The notes under the pieces: generated by a model
Seen by the model: the letters and a program-made list of their open reading frames with translations, nothing else
Database searches by the model: none
Told to the model about the DNA's origin: nothing
Shown: positions 16,799-25,518 of the stretch, piece by piece
How positions within the stretch are numbered: position 1 is the first letter of the stretch
Layout: the number at the start of each line of letters is the position of its first letter
Assembly: GCA_016699325.1 (NCBI GenBank)
Contig: CP064971.1
Span: 186,001-250,000 of the forward strand
DNA from: Methanolinea sp.
GTDB lineage: Archaea; Halobacteriota; Methanomicrobia; Methanomicrobiales; Methanospirillaceae
Reading direction: 5' to 3'
DNA: 64,000 nt
Made by a program: the position numbers and the translations under genes

Positions 16799-16996
16799 AT
16801 GCAGACCAGAACCCAGGGCATTGACCCCCGGATCAAGGATGTCGCCGCAGCTGCGGTCTCTTTTTTGGTATTCATCGCCCTTCTCCTGGCGCTTCCCGCT
16901 GTCCTGAATCCAGGGATTGCCTATCTGTTAGCAATCATCGGATTCATTGTCGTCATGAGCACGGCAGGCTACTTCACGATTGAGAAGTTCCGGTAG
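16799..16996 (+). CDS. Small two-helix membrane protein
   Basis: 65 residues. Two hydrophobic helices are clear (AAVSFLVFIALLLALPAVL and YLLAIIGFIVVMSTAGYF) with a short polar N-terminus and an EKFR end. An AT-rich GAAAACATTAAAG about 27 bases upstream would make the transcript nearly leaderless. Its last 23 bases overlap the end of priL on the other strand. No family recognised. Confidence 0.65.
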   Translation: MQTRTQGIDPRIKDVAAAAVSFLVFIALLLALPAVLNPGIAYLLAIIGFIVVMSTAGYFTIEKFR

Positions 16997-18017
16997 ACTC
17001 GTCTGATTCCGGCTTTTTTCCCTTCTTTTTCCTGATGCGGTAGTAGTTAAGGGGGTGGTTGATCTTTTCACACTGGGCGTCGCTATGGATACATATTCCA
17101 TACGTCCTCATTGCCGCGCAGGAAGGCGCCGTGTATTCCGTCCCGCTCCGGCCCGAAATATGTTCGACCTGGTACTGCGTCTTTGAGATGTCGAAATCCG
17201 GTGCCCGGCAATAGAGGGCAATGATGTCCGATGCAGCCATCCCGATATTATGAAGGAACGCGGTCAGGGCAAACCGGCCTGCATGCGGGATACTGGTACC
17301 ACCGGTAAGTGCGGCCATCAGGGACTGCATGCAGGGAGGGAATGCATCTTCCTCGACGGCTCCGAACTGTTCGAGCATCGTTTGCTGGAAGAGCCCCTGT
17401 ATCTCCTCGGTCTGGGGGAGGAGAAGTTTACAGACCGTCTCCGGGACACGGAGGGGGAGCTGGCGAAGAAGGAGCACTCGCACCTGTTCTCTGAGCAGCT
17501 CGTTCATCTCAGCCTGGCCGACCCGGACCTTCCCATTCCAAACGTCACGGTTGACGAGTCTCCATCGTTCTTCGTGGAGACCTGCGACAATCTCGACGTA
17601 CCTGATGACCGGAAGGTCTTTGCCGGCACTGTTCATTCCGATGCTTCCTGCAATGAACCCCCTTTTTTCTTCTTCCTCATCGATCAGGAACCGGTACGCA
17701 CGCTGAGCCTCGTAACGGGCCAGACGATCCACCAGCGAACGATCGCGGGTGCAGGAAACGATGATCCGGGCGAGGACATACCCTGATACCGATATTTTCA
17801 CGCCAAGGCTGTCGGATGGGATTTCTCTCGTCCCATCCTGCTGGCCGGGTGCCCTGAGCGCTTCCCTGACACGGTCCATGGCATGGCGAAGTGCTATCTT
17901 CCCGGGATTGGAACGAAGGAAATCTTCGATAGTATCGGCATTTCTCCCCATGAACTGTTGCGATTCTTTCAAAAAAGGGTATTTTGCGAAGTCTCTCAGT
18001 TCAAGCGCGACCCGCAT
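16974..18017 (-). CDS. priL: DNA primase large subunit PriL
   Basis: 347 residues. The N-terminal helical region begins ALELRDFAKYPFLKESQQF. The C-terminal iron-sulfur domain carries Cys residues in PPCMQSLMAAL, PSCAAMRTYGICIH and DAQCEKINHPLNYYR, the four-Cys [4Fe-4S] layout of archaeal and eukaryotic PriL. Its role is to bind template and help the PriS catalytic subunit initiate primers; PriS is not in the window. The ATG follows directly on the stop of pcn, so the two replication genes are cotranslated. The tail is Lys/Ser-rich. Confidence 0.94.
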   Translation of the reverse strand: MRVALELRDFAKYPFLKESQQFMGRNADTIEDFLRSNPGKIALRHAMDRVREALRAPGQQDGTREIPSDSLGVKISVSGYVLARIIVSCTRDRSLVDRLARYEAQRAYRFLIDEEEEKRGFIAGSIGMNSAGKDLPVIRYVEIVAGLHEERWRLVNRDVWNGKVRVGQAEMNELLREQVRVLLLRQLPLRVPETVCKLLLPQTEEIQGLFQQTMLEQFGAVEEDAFPPCMQSLMAALTGGTSIPHAGRFALTAFLHNIGMAASDIIALYCRAPDFDISKTQYQVEHISGRSGTEYTAPSCAAMRTYGICIHSDAQCEKINHPLNYYRIRKKKGKKPESDESTGTSQS

Positions 18018-18761
18018 TCAGTCTGCCTCAATCCGGGGGGCAAGCAGGTATTCGACATGACCGTTCCCGGCAGCGATATAAAACGAGAACTTCGCCGGGT
18101 GATCGATGCCGAGCGACACTTCAACCTCTGCCGCCCGGCTCATTACCCGTCCCATGTCTTTGAGGTAGTCGAGCGAGAAGAGCGACCTGGCTTCGATGCT
18201 GTTGAGGAAGCTGACCTCATCTTTTCCAAACTCCCTCCTGATGTGGTCGGTATCTCCTTCGGCGGTCATGTAGAAGATCTGGGTCTGGGGATCGATGCCA
18301 AGCGCTATCTTGTCGGATATAACCGTTGCCGCCTTGATGGCGTTGTTCAGCTCCGCTCCCGGGAGGACTACTTTTCCGGGGAGATCGATGTTCGGGGGGT
18401 TTGGATCTTTCCGGATCGTATTCGGGTCGAGCAGGGTGAGCGAGTAGCGGTATCCCTCAAAACTGATCTTCAACTTGTGGCTGTTCTCCGGAAGGTCGAG
18501 GGTGATGATATCGTTCTTACCCATCATTGAAAAGATGTTCTTCATCTTGGCAATATCGAGCCCGAGCTCGTTTTTCGATGAAGAATACGATTCAAACGCC
18601 TCTTTTTTCAGGGTGAGGGAGACCATGGCCACATTTGCGGTATCGACCGCCCGGGTGACGATCCCGTTCTCATCAGTATGGAGGCGGCATTCTGTCACCA
18701 GTGCCGAAATGGCATCGATAGACTCTTTAAGAATATCTGCATCAATCGTTGCTTTTAACAT
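18018..18761 (-). CDS. pcn: DNA polymerase sliding clamp (PCNA)
   Basis: 247 residues beginning MLKATIDADILKESIDAISA (an adjacent ATG one codon earlier is possible). Both PCNA folds are present: GIVTRAVDTANVAMVSLTL in the first and FSFYIAAGNGHVEYLLAPRI in the second, with the interdomain stretch near 118-130. The homotrimer encircles DNA and tethers polymerases, FEN1 and ligase. The stop is followed immediately by priL. Confidence 0.96.
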   Translation of the reverse strand: MLKATIDADILKESIDAISALVTECRLHTDENGIVTRAVDTANVAMVSLTLKKEAFESYSSSKNELGLDIAKMKNIFSMMGKNDIITLDLPENSHKLKISFEGYRYSLTLLDPNTIRKDPNPPNIDLPGKVVLPGAELNNAIKAATVISDKIALGIDPQTQIFYMTAEGDTDHIRREFGKDEVSFLNSIEARSLFSLDYLKDMGRVMSRAAEVEVSLGIDHPAKFSFYIAAGNGHVEYLLAPRIEAD

Positions 18762-18860
18762 CATTCACCCCTTATATACTCACTATACACTATGCCACCA
18801 CATTTTTAATAATATCTCCCTTTTTTCCGCGGCAGGGAGCGTGGTGGGGAGATCGCAGCG

Positions 18861-19466
18861 ATGGGTTCACAGTGGGGCAGGGACAGCGCCTATGTCCGGG
18901 CAATGCAGGAAGGGTACCGGTCGAGAGCAGCATACAAATTGATTGAGATTCAGAACCGGTATCACCTCATCCGGGAACATGATAATGTCGTCGACCTTGG
19001 TGCTGCACCGGGAAGCTGGCTCCAGGTTATCAGGGCTGTTACCCGCGGAACCGTTCTTGGCATCGATCTTTCCCCAATAGCCCCCCTCGATGGTGTCAAG
19101 ACCATGGTCGCCGATTTCACGGACCCTGCCCTCCCAGGGCAGGTCAGGTCTTTGGTCGGAACCGTGAACGTGGTGGTATCGGATGCAGCGCCCAGACTTT
19201 CTGGGCACAAGAGCTATGACCAGGCACGCGCAATGGCCCTCGGAGAAGACGCCCTTGCCTTTACCCGTAGCGTGCTGAAGCCGGGAGGAAATTTCCTGGT
19301 CAAGGCCTTCCAGGGCGAGGACTTCAGCCACCTTCTTGGGGATATCAGGTACCACTTCCTCTCGGCCAGGACGTTCCGAAGCAGGGCCACCCGGAAGGGA
19401 AGCTCGGAGATCTATATCATAGCGAAAAATTTTGTGGGCACCCATGAGGCTGAAAGACCCCTATAA
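18861..19466 (+). CDS. rlmE: 23S rRNA 2'-O-methyltransferase RlmE (FtsJ family)
   Basis: 201 residues. MGSQWGRDSAYVRAMQEGYR and SRAAYKLIEIQNRY give the substrate-side Lys of the K-D-K-E tetrad; VVDLGAAPGSWLQVIRAV is the SAM loop; VVVSDAAPRLSGHKSYD holds the Asp; FLVKAFQGEDF the second Lys; and GSSEIYIIAKNF the Glu. It methylates the ribose of the A-loop uridine of 23S rRNA. The ATG follows GTGGGGAG by 9 bases. The 3' end overlaps moaA by 23 bases. Confidence 0.94.
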   Translation: MGSQWGRDSAYVRAMQEGYRSRAAYKLIEIQNRYHLIREHDNVVDLGAAPGSWLQVIRAVTRGTVLGIDLSPIAPLDGVKTMVADFTDPALPGQVRSLVGTVNVVVSDAAPRLSGHKSYDQARAMALGEDALAFTRSVLKPGGNFLVKAFQGEDFSHLLGDIRYHFLSARTFRSRATRKGSSEIYIIAKNFVGTHEAERPL

Positions 19467-20322
19467 CCGGCCGGTGAGCAATCTCCGGATTAGCCTGACA
19501 CCGGCATGCAACCTGCGCTGCATGTACTGCCACGCTGAAGGAGAGGTTTCCCCGCAAGGTCTTCTCTCCGCCAGCCAGATTAGGGAGATCATGCAGGTGG
19601 CACGGGAGTTCGAGTTCAGGAGCGTGAAGTTCACCGGGGGGGAACCGACATTACGGCGCGATCTTATCGAGATCGTCCGGGCCGTGCCTGAAGGGATGGA
19701 AAGCTCGATGACCACCAATGGAACCCTGCTTGCCGGCATTGCGCAGGATCTCAAGGATGCCGGGCTTTCCCGGGTCAATGTCAGCCTCGACAGCCTCGAT
19801 CCCGAGACATACCGGAGGATAACCGGCAGGGACTGGCTCTCCAATGTCCTCGACGGAATCGATGCGGCCGTTGCTGCCGGATTGACCCCCGTGAAGCTGA
19901 ACATGGTGGTTCTGAACGGGATTAACGACCATGAAGTCGATTCATTTATCCGGTTTGTCAGCGGGAACAGGAACCTCATCCTCCAGCTGATCGAGCTGAT
20001 GGAGATGAAGGAGTGTCCATTCCATAGTGATCTCAACGGGCTCGAGCAACGCCTTGCTGCAGGTTCAACCCAGATCCTTACCCGGAGAATGCATCACCGG
20101 AAGAAATACTGTTACAACGGATCCGAAGTCGAAGTGGTCAGGCCTCTCCACAACACTGAGTTTTGTGCTTACTGCAATCGCCTTCGGGTAACCTCGGACG
20201 GGATGCTCAAGCCGTGCCTGCTCAGGACAGACAACCACGTTGACATCAGGGGGGCTTGCGGGCACGAGCTTCGCGACCTCTTCATTGAGGCGGTAAGGCG
20301 GCGCGAACCGTACTACAAATAG
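19444..20322 (+). CDS. moaA: GTP 3',8-cyclase MoaA (radical SAM)
   Basis: 292 residues from the ATG giving MRLKDPYNRPVSNLRISLT. The radical SAM cluster is in TPACNLRCMYCHAEG and the SAM loop in KFTGGEPTLR. The C-terminal substrate cluster is in FCAYCNRLRVTSDGMLKPCLL. It converts GTP toward cyclic pyranopterin phosphate for molybdopterin, needed by the Mo/W enzymes of methanogens; a Mo/W transporter lies at 49.5-51.7 kb. The protein is shorter than bacterial MoaA and ends REPYYK, without the terminal Gly-Gly that matters in bacterial enzymes. An earlier in-frame start at 19432 is possible. Confidence 0.92.
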   Translation: MRLKDPYNRPVSNLRISLTPACNLRCMYCHAEGEVSPQGLLSASQIREIMQVAREFEFRSVKFTGGEPTLRRDLIEIVRAVPEGMESSMTTNGTLLAGIAQDLKDAGLSRVNVSLDSLDPETYRRITGRDWLSNVLDGIDAAVAAGLTPVKLNMVVLNGINDHEVDSFIRFVSGNRNLILQLIELMEMKECPFHSDLNGLEQRLAAGSTQILTRRMHHRKKYCYNGSEVEVVRPLHNTEFCAYCNRLRVTSDGMLKPCLLRTDNHVDIRGACGHELRDLFIEAVRRREPYYK

Positions 20323-20406
20323 TGAGAGAGGCGGGATCGGCAGCTCTACCCTGCGGGTGGTGGCAGGGTGCGAATTTATATCTCTCACAGGGGTGAATGA
20401 TACAGC

Positions 20407-20910
20407 ATGGCTTCCGACCGCGAATACATCAATATTCTGGAACATCTGTACGAAAAGACCCTGATCTTGCACGACGAAACCCTGTGGCACCCGGTGCTCG
20501 CGTTCTATTTTATGGATGCACTTGCCCACATCGATTATACGGTCGGCCTGATGGCATACCACTACAAATCCCCGAGGGTCATGATGACCGGTGAGTATCT
20601 CCGGTGCAGGGTTGACCAGGAGAAGAGTGGTGACCGTCCGAAATTCCCGGCATTTATCAACTGGCTGAAAAAGAATCATCCGAAACGGTTCGAAGCACTC
20701 CCCACGCTCTGGCGAAGGATGTATGACAGCGATGATGAGGCATGCTATGTGAGCTTCCGGATCGTGTTTGACCGGGACAGCAGAGAGCCGATTCGCCCCC
20801 ATGTCTACCGTGCCCTGATCGAGGAGTTCTTCAACTCAGAGTTCCTCAAAACCCTCTACACCGATGCTTCGCTCGCAATCCTGTTCGAGGAATTCAAGAG
20901 TTCCGCGTAA
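20407..20910 (+). CDS. Conserved hypothetical protein
   Basis: 167 residues, acidic, rich in Tyr/His/Phe and probably all-helical (YINILEHLYEKTLILHDETL, then IDYTVGLMAYHYKSP). No signal peptide, membrane helix or catalytic motif. It ends 5 bases before the M20 peptidase gene, so the two are likely cotranslated. I do not recognise a family. Several His and Glu residues in the first 60 positions could bind metal, but that is speculative. Confidence 0.7.
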   Translation: MASDREYINILEHLYEKTLILHDETLWHPVLAFYFMDALAHIDYTVGLMAYHYKSPRVMMTGEYLRCRVDQEKSGDRPKFPAFINWLKKNHPKRFEALPTLWRRMYDSDDEACYVSFRIVFDRDSREPIRPHVYRALIEEFFNSEFLKTLYTDASLAILFEEFKSSA

Positions 20911-20915
20911 CCGAA

Positions 20916-22103
20916 ATGGACGTATCCCGTATCTGCTCTGACCTGGTGAAGATCCGGAGCGAGAACCCGCCTGGTGACACCCGGGACGTCATCGGGTACA
21001 TAAAGGAACGGACCGACGCCCTTGGCCTGCGGACACGCCTGATCAAAAACCGTGGCCGGAAACATAACCTGGTATCTTCACCAGTCCGCGGCCGGCTCCT
21101 CTTCTGCGGTCATGTTGACGTGGTGCCGGCACTCGCTGATGGGTGGGACGAGGATCCGAACTCTGGTGCCATCCGGGATGGGAAGGTTTTCGGTCGGGGT
21201 GCGACCGATATGAAAGGAGGATGTGCTGCTATCCTTGCCGCCTGCGGGGAGTTCCTTGCAACCGGGGAAGCGATACCGGCCGATCTCGCTTTCGTCTGCG
21301 ATGAGGAGACAAGCGGCAGACAGGGAATCCGGTCCCTGCTGGCAAAGAAGCTCCTTTCCCCTTGCGACTGTATCATTGCCGAACCTACGCCGCCTCTCAA
21401 CCCAAATATCGGCCAGAAAGGGATGATGCGTCTTCGTCTTACCTTCTCCGGGGAAGCGGGACACGGGTCACTGTACCCTGTCCAAGGGGTAAGTGCAGTG
21501 ATGGAGGCCTTCTCCTTCCTGGAGTTCCTTGGAAAATTGCACCGGCGCCACTATGAGCCCGATGATCCCAGGATTGCAAAGATCATACGGGAATCTGCAG
21601 GGATCCTGCGGGAGGTTCTCTCCATGGAGGATGCGGGCACCATTCTCACCCATATCATGTTCAATCCCGGCAAGATCATGGGGGGAGAGAAGGCAAATAT
21701 CATCGCCCAGCGGTGCGTGCTTGAAATCGATCTCCGCCTCCCCTGGGGGGTGTCGCCTGAGTCTCTCCTCGAAGAGATCAGGGCCAATGCCCCGCGGGCT
21801 TCAATCGAAGTGGGAAATGTCTCCGGGCCGAGTATCTCCTCCCCGGACTCGCCACTCGTCACCTGGATCCTGGAGGAGATCTTGAACGTCCACGGGCAAC
21901 CTGCGCACCCAATCGTGCAGTGGGCGGCAAGCGATGCCCGATATCTCCGGAAGGAGGGTTTTTCCGTGGTCGAGTATGGCCCGGGTGTAATACACACCCT
22001 CCATGCCGTCAACGAGTATACGACCATTGAGTCGCTTGAGAATGCCGTGAAGGTATACCTGGGAATGATGGGGAGGTACAGAGACGCCCCGGGAAGAATA
22101 TAG
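20916..22103 (+). CDS. M20 family metallopeptidase/deacylase (DapE/ArgE-like)
   Basis: 395 residues. Metal and catalytic motifs: LLFCGHVDVVPA (first His and catalytic Asp), GRGATDMKGGCAA (bridging Asp), FVCDEETSGRQG (catalytic and metal Glu), then IIAEPTPP, and a late His in YGPGVIHTLHAVNEY. The dimerisation domain includes MRLRLTFSGEAGHGS. The fold hydrolyses N-acyl amino acids or succinyl-diaminopimelate. With a dap cluster 6 kb away a DapE role is possible, but specificity cannot be read from sequence and many archaea make diaminopimelate without DapE. Confidence 0.85.
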   Translation: MDVSRICSDLVKIRSENPPGDTRDVIGYIKERTDALGLRTRLIKNRGRKHNLVSSPVRGRLLFCGHVDVVPALADGWDEDPNSGAIRDGKVFGRGATDMKGGCAAILAACGEFLATGEAIPADLAFVCDEETSGRQGIRSLLAKKLLSPCDCIIAEPTPPLNPNIGQKGMMRLRLTFSGEAGHGSLYPVQGVSAVMEAFSFLEFLGKLHRRHYEPDDPRIAKIIRESAGILREVLSMEDAGTILTHIMFNPGKIMGGEKANIIAQRCVLEIDLRLPWGVSPESLLEEIRANAPRASIEVGNVSGPSISSPDSPLVTWILEEILNVHGQPAHPIVQWAASDARYLRKEGFSVVEYGPGVIHTLHAVNEYTTIESLENAVKVYLGMMGRYRDAPGRI

Positions 22104-22230
22104 GGTTACTGCAGGGGTACCTTGTCCAACCCGTTTTCTTACTCATTCCACCCTGGTTCACCTCTCCGGACAAAAAAAAGATTTGCAGGAAGTGCTCGTC
22201 CAATTGGTGGGAGAAATCCAGTTACTGGAA

Positions 22231-22260
22231 AAATTTAGATAGTATACAAAAAAATATTTT
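22231..22260 (+). promoter_or_regulatory. Promoter of the DtxR-type regulator gene
   Basis: The stretch TTTAGATAGTATAC, about 30 bases before the ATG at 22267, is the likely TATA region, followed by an AAAATATTTT palindrome at 22251-22260 on the expected transcript start. Spacing suggests a leaderless or very short leader. The palindrome is a candidate self-binding site. Confidence 0.4.
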
Positions 22261-22266
22261 ATCGTC

Positions 22267-22722
22267 ATGAAAGAGGTTTGTACCCTCTCGCCCCGGAAGG
22301 CGGAATACATGAAGTATCTGTACCTGCAGGGAGGGCTTGTCAAAACCACCAGGCTCGCCACCCATTTTGGGGTAGCACCCTCTACAATCACGAAAACTCT
22401 CGAAGGTATCGCCAGCACCGGGCTCATCGTCCACGTTCCCTACCAGGGAGTTCAGCTCACTGTGCAGGGCGAGGAATGCGCCCGCTTTCTTCTCCGGAGG
22501 CACCGGATCCTTGCCCTCATGCTCAGCCGGTTCGGGCTCGCCCCCGAAGAGGCATGCCAACAGGCCACCGCGTTCGAGGGCCATGTCCCGAGATGCGTGA
22601 TCGACCGGATATGCGCTTCGCTCGGTCATCCCATCATGAGCATCTGCGGGCCTATCGAGCACGATGCATGCTGCTGCCCTCCGGAATGCGATGTGGGATC
22701 CCCTCAAGGGCATGAAGGTTGA
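22267..22722 (+). CDS. DtxR/MntR-type metal-responsive repressor
   Basis: 151 residues. A winged helix occupies about 1-65 (SPRKAEYMKYLYLQGG, TTRLATHFGVAPSTITKTLE, GLIVHVPYQGVQLT). The dimer/metal domain follows: CARFLLRRHRILALMLSRFG, FEGHVPRCVIDRICASLGHP with the E-x-x-H pair used for metal. The C-terminus is Cys-rich (EHDACCCPPECDVG), unusual for MntR and more like a thiol metal site. It stands 30 bases upstream of a zinc/manganese-type ABC importer and probably represses it when metal is ample. There is no C-terminal SH3-like domain. Confidence 0.87.
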   Translation: MKEVCTLSPRKAEYMKYLYLQGGLVKTTRLATHFGVAPSTITKTLEGIASTGLIVHVPYQGVQLTVQGEECARFLLRRHRILALMLSRFGLAPEEACQQATAFEGHVPRCVIDRICASLGHPIMSICGPIEHDACCCPPECDVGSPQGHEG

Positions 22723-22752
22723 AAGAGTATTCAAAATTAAAGTGAGCGCATT

Positions 22753-23646
22753 GTGTTACAGGACAAACGTGTCGTTTCCCGGTCACGCTGCGGGATAGCC
22801 CTTCTGTTCCTACTCTGTTTCATCGCATTTACCCTGCTTTCAGCAGGGTGTACGAAAACAGACCGGATCCCTCCCGGATCGGCTCCGCTGACTGTTGCCG
22901 TTACCATTCCTCCCCAGAAACAATTCATCGAACGTATCGGCGGTGACAGGGTCCGGGTAGTCGTCCTCGTTGCACCGGGGGCAAATCCTCATACCCATGA
23001 ACCGACACCTGGCCAGCTCGCGGAGATCGGCAAGGCGGACCTTTATACCGCTGTCGGCTCGGGAATCGAGTTCGAACGGGTGTGGATGGATAAGATCCGT
23101 GGTGTGAACCCCCTGATGCCAGTAGTTGATAGTTCCCGCGGGATCGAGATGATAAACGGGGATCCCCATACCTGGCTCTCACCACGCAATGCGATGATCA
23201 TGGTAAACAATTCCTGTGAGGGCCTGGTCAACATCGATCCCAACCATGAAGCTTTTTACCGGAATAACCGCGATGAATACCTGGCAGAACTCACCGGGCT
23301 CGACCGGTACATCAGCCAGACCCTTGCAGGGGCGTCACACCGGGAGGTCATGGTAAGCCATGCGGGATGGGCGTATTTCGCGAGGGATTACGACCTCGAC
23401 CTCATCACAATCGAAGAAGGCGGAAAAGAACCAACACCCGGGGAACTTGAAGATCTGGTCCGCAGGGCGCGGCAAGATACTATCACCGTTGTATTCGCAT
23501 CTCCTGAATTCAGCACGAAAAGTGCGGAAGTTATCGCACATGAGATAAGAGGGCGCGTTGTGCTGATAAGCCCCCTTGAAGAAGACTACGTAGAGAATTT
23601 ATACAAAGTCTCGGTAGCATTCGCAGGGAGCTGGAACAATGGATGA
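22753..23646 (+). CDS. znuA: Zinc/manganese-type ABC transporter binding lipoprotein
   Basis: 297 residues from a GTG. A signal ends in a lipobox (TLLSAGCTKT). Cluster A-I features: TIPPQKQFIERIGGDRV, then GANPHTHEPTPGQL with metal His, GDPHTWLSPRNAM with a second His, MVSHAGWAYFARDYDL with a third, and a late acidic ligand region around VVFASPEFSTKSAEVI. No long His-rich loop is present, so zinc versus manganese is open. It captures metal outside the membrane for ZnuB/ZnuC. The end overlaps the ATPase gene by 8 bases. Confidence 0.9.
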   Translation: MLQDKRVVSRSRCGIALLFLLCFIAFTLLSAGCTKTDRIPPGSAPLTVAVTIPPQKQFIERIGGDRVRVVVLVAPGANPHTHEPTPGQLAEIGKADLYTAVGSGIEFERVWMDKIRGVNPLMPVVDSSRGIEMINGDPHTWLSPRNAMIMVNNSCEGLVNIDPNHEAFYRNNRDEYLAELTGLDRYISQTLAGASHREVMVSHAGWAYFARDYDLDLITIEEGGKEPTPGELEDLVRRARQDTITVVFASPEFSTKSAEVIAHEIRGRVVLISPLEEDYVENLYKVSVAFAGSWNNG

Positions 23647-24403
23647 GGAAGTTATCGTTGCCGAAGATGTCTGGTACTCACGAAATGATCAGTATATCCT
23701 CGAGGGAGTAAACCTCACCATCCGATCGGGGGATTTTTATGCCATAATCGGTCCGAACGGAGGGGGAAAGACCACGCTCCTGAAAATCTTCCTCGGCCTC
23801 CTTTCCCCTGACAGGGGGACCGTCCGGATCTTCGGGGGCACTCCTGAAAAAAACCGTTCAAGGCTTGGGTATGTCCCCCAGATGCGGACGTTCGATTTTC
23901 ATTATCCGATCCGTGTCAGGGACATGGTGCTCTCTGGACGGCTTTCCCAAATTCGCCGGATACCGAGGCGATTCGGAACCGGTGACAGGGCTGCCACCGA
24001 CCAGGCACTCGAAACCATGGGGATAACCCATCTCGCAGACCGCGAGATCCAGAACCTCTCCGGTGGAGAGCAGCAGCGGGTTATCATCGCGCGGGCTCTG
24101 GTAGGCAATCCCGATATTCTCCTCCTTGATGAGCCAACTCTCTCTGTTGACGCCCCGACCCAGGCTGGCTTCTACCAAATCCTCGATGACCTGGCCAGGC
24201 GGATGACTATCGTTCTCATAACCCATGACATCGGAGTGGTTGTCTCCCATGTAACCAAAATTGCCTGTCTCAACCGGCGCCTTTTTACCCACGATTCACG
24301 GGAGATTACCCAGGACATGATTGACAGTACCTATGGATGCCCCGTTGACATCATCGCTCACGGGTTGCCCCACCGGGTCTTCAGGCATCACGGGGAGGAA
24401 TAA
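23639..24403 (+). CDS. znuC: Zinc/manganese-type ABC transporter ATPase
   Basis: 254 residues. Walker A is IIGPNGGGKTTLLKI, the Q-loop region is LGYVPQMRTFDFHYPI, the signature is NLSGGEQQRVIIARAL, and Walker B is DILLLDEPTLSVD, followed by ITHDIGVVVSHV. The helix after the Q-loop (VRDMVLSGRL) is typical of metal-type ATPases. It overlaps the binding-protein gene and ends 3 bases before the permease gene. Confidence 0.93.
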   Translation: MDEEVIVAEDVWYSRNDQYILEGVNLTIRSGDFYAIIGPNGGGKTTLLKIFLGLLSPDRGTVRIFGGTPEKNRSRLGYVPQMRTFDFHYPIRVRDMVLSGRLSQIRRIPRRFGTGDRAATDQALETMGITHLADREIQNLSGGEQQRVIIARALVGNPDILLLDEPTLSVDAPTQAGFYQILDDLARRMTIVLITHDIGVVVSHVTKIACLNRRLFTHDSREITQDMIDSTYGCPVDIIAHGLPHRVFRHHGEE

Positions 24404-24406
24404 CGG

Positions 24407-25228
24407 ATGTTCGAGATATTCGGCTACCAGTTTTTCCAGAACGCTCTCGTGGCAGGTATCCTTGCCAGCATCGTGTGCGGAGTGATCGGATCCTTTGTGG
24501 TCGTCAAGAAGATGGTCACGGTGAGCGGTGGAATTTCCCATGCTGCATTCGGTGGCATCGGGATCGGGTACTTCCTCGGCCTCGATCCGCTGCTCGGCGC
24601 CACGGTGTTTACCCTGGGTGTCGCTGGGATTGTCGGGGGGCTTCGTCAATGGGCGTCGCAGAACATAGACACCATTATCGGGGCCGTATGGGCAGCAGGT
24701 ATGGCGGTTGGAATTCTCTTCGTCTACCTCACGCCAGGGTTCGCCCCCGATCTCTTCGGGTACCTTTTCGGAAACATCCTGCTGGTCCCGCCCGGACAGA
24801 TCGTGCTAATGTTCATGCTTGACGCCGCCATCGTCCTGGTCGTCGCATTTTTCTACCACGACCTCGTCGCAGTTACCTTTGACGAGGAATACGCCCGGGT
24901 CATGAACCTCCCGGTGGGCTGGCTCGTGCTGCTCCTGCTCGTGCTGATAGCCCTGACCGTGGTCATGCTCATACAGGTGGTCGGGATCATTCTCGTTATC
25001 GCACTCCTCACGCTCCCGGCGGCTATCAGCAGGGAGTTCTCGTCCACGCTCTTGCGCATGATGATTTTTGCCATCGTCCTTGGAGGATGTTTCACAACGG
25101 CCGGTATCCTGCTCTCGTACATCCTGGATGTCCCGTCAGGAGCAACCATAATCCTGGTAAGTACCGCGGCGTATGCCGTGGTTGCAGGAAGACGGGTAAT
25201 CCGGCCATCACTTGTTCGGGCATGCTGA
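24407..25228 (+). CDS. znuB: Zinc/manganese-type ABC transporter permease
   Basis: 273 residues with about eight membrane helices. Family markers: AGILASIVCGVIGSFVVVKK, then VSGGISHAAFGGIGIGYFLG (the EAA-like and substrate region), FGYLFGNILLV, VGIILVIALLTLPAAISREF. Belongs to the ABC-3 permease family for zinc, manganese and iron. It completes the regulator-binding protein-ATPase-permease unit. Confidence 0.93.
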   Translation: MFEIFGYQFFQNALVAGILASIVCGVIGSFVVVKKMVTVSGGISHAAFGGIGIGYFLGLDPLLGATVFTLGVAGIVGGLRQWASQNIDTIIGAVWAAGMAVGILFVYLTPGFAPDLFGYLFGNILLVPPGQIVLMFMLDAAIVLVVAFFYHDLVAVTFDEEYARVMNLPVGWLVLLLLVLIALTVVMLIQVVGIILVIALLTLPAAISREFSSTLLRMMIFAIVLGGCFTTAGILLSYILDVPSGATIILVSTAAYAVVAGRRVIRPSLVRAC

Positions 25229-25518
25229 CCGTAACCTGGGAGAGTCAATAAAAAACCCCAGTGCTCCCCCGGACGAGTGGCAAAGCGCCTGAATTTGTAT
25301 TTTCCCCGGGTAAAGGGTGCATCAACGGGATCGCAGAGCACGCTCATGGCGGACGGATCACGAGCTGGGCCGCTTTCGACCGGGATTGGCATTCTCCCCT
25401 TTATCCATGTAGCCTCAGTATGGGATACCGTAGACACGCCTCCCTGATTGGACCCATGCACACAAAAAGCGACGGAGATTCTTTATATCAGCCCATGTGA
25501 ATGCCCTGCCGTCGAACC
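25229..25518. other. Convergent gap between importer and transhydrogenase operons
   Basis: About 290 bases with no gene. The AATAAAAAACCCC run at 25247-25259 reads as a T tract on the minus strand. Nothing else recognised. Confidence 0.4.
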
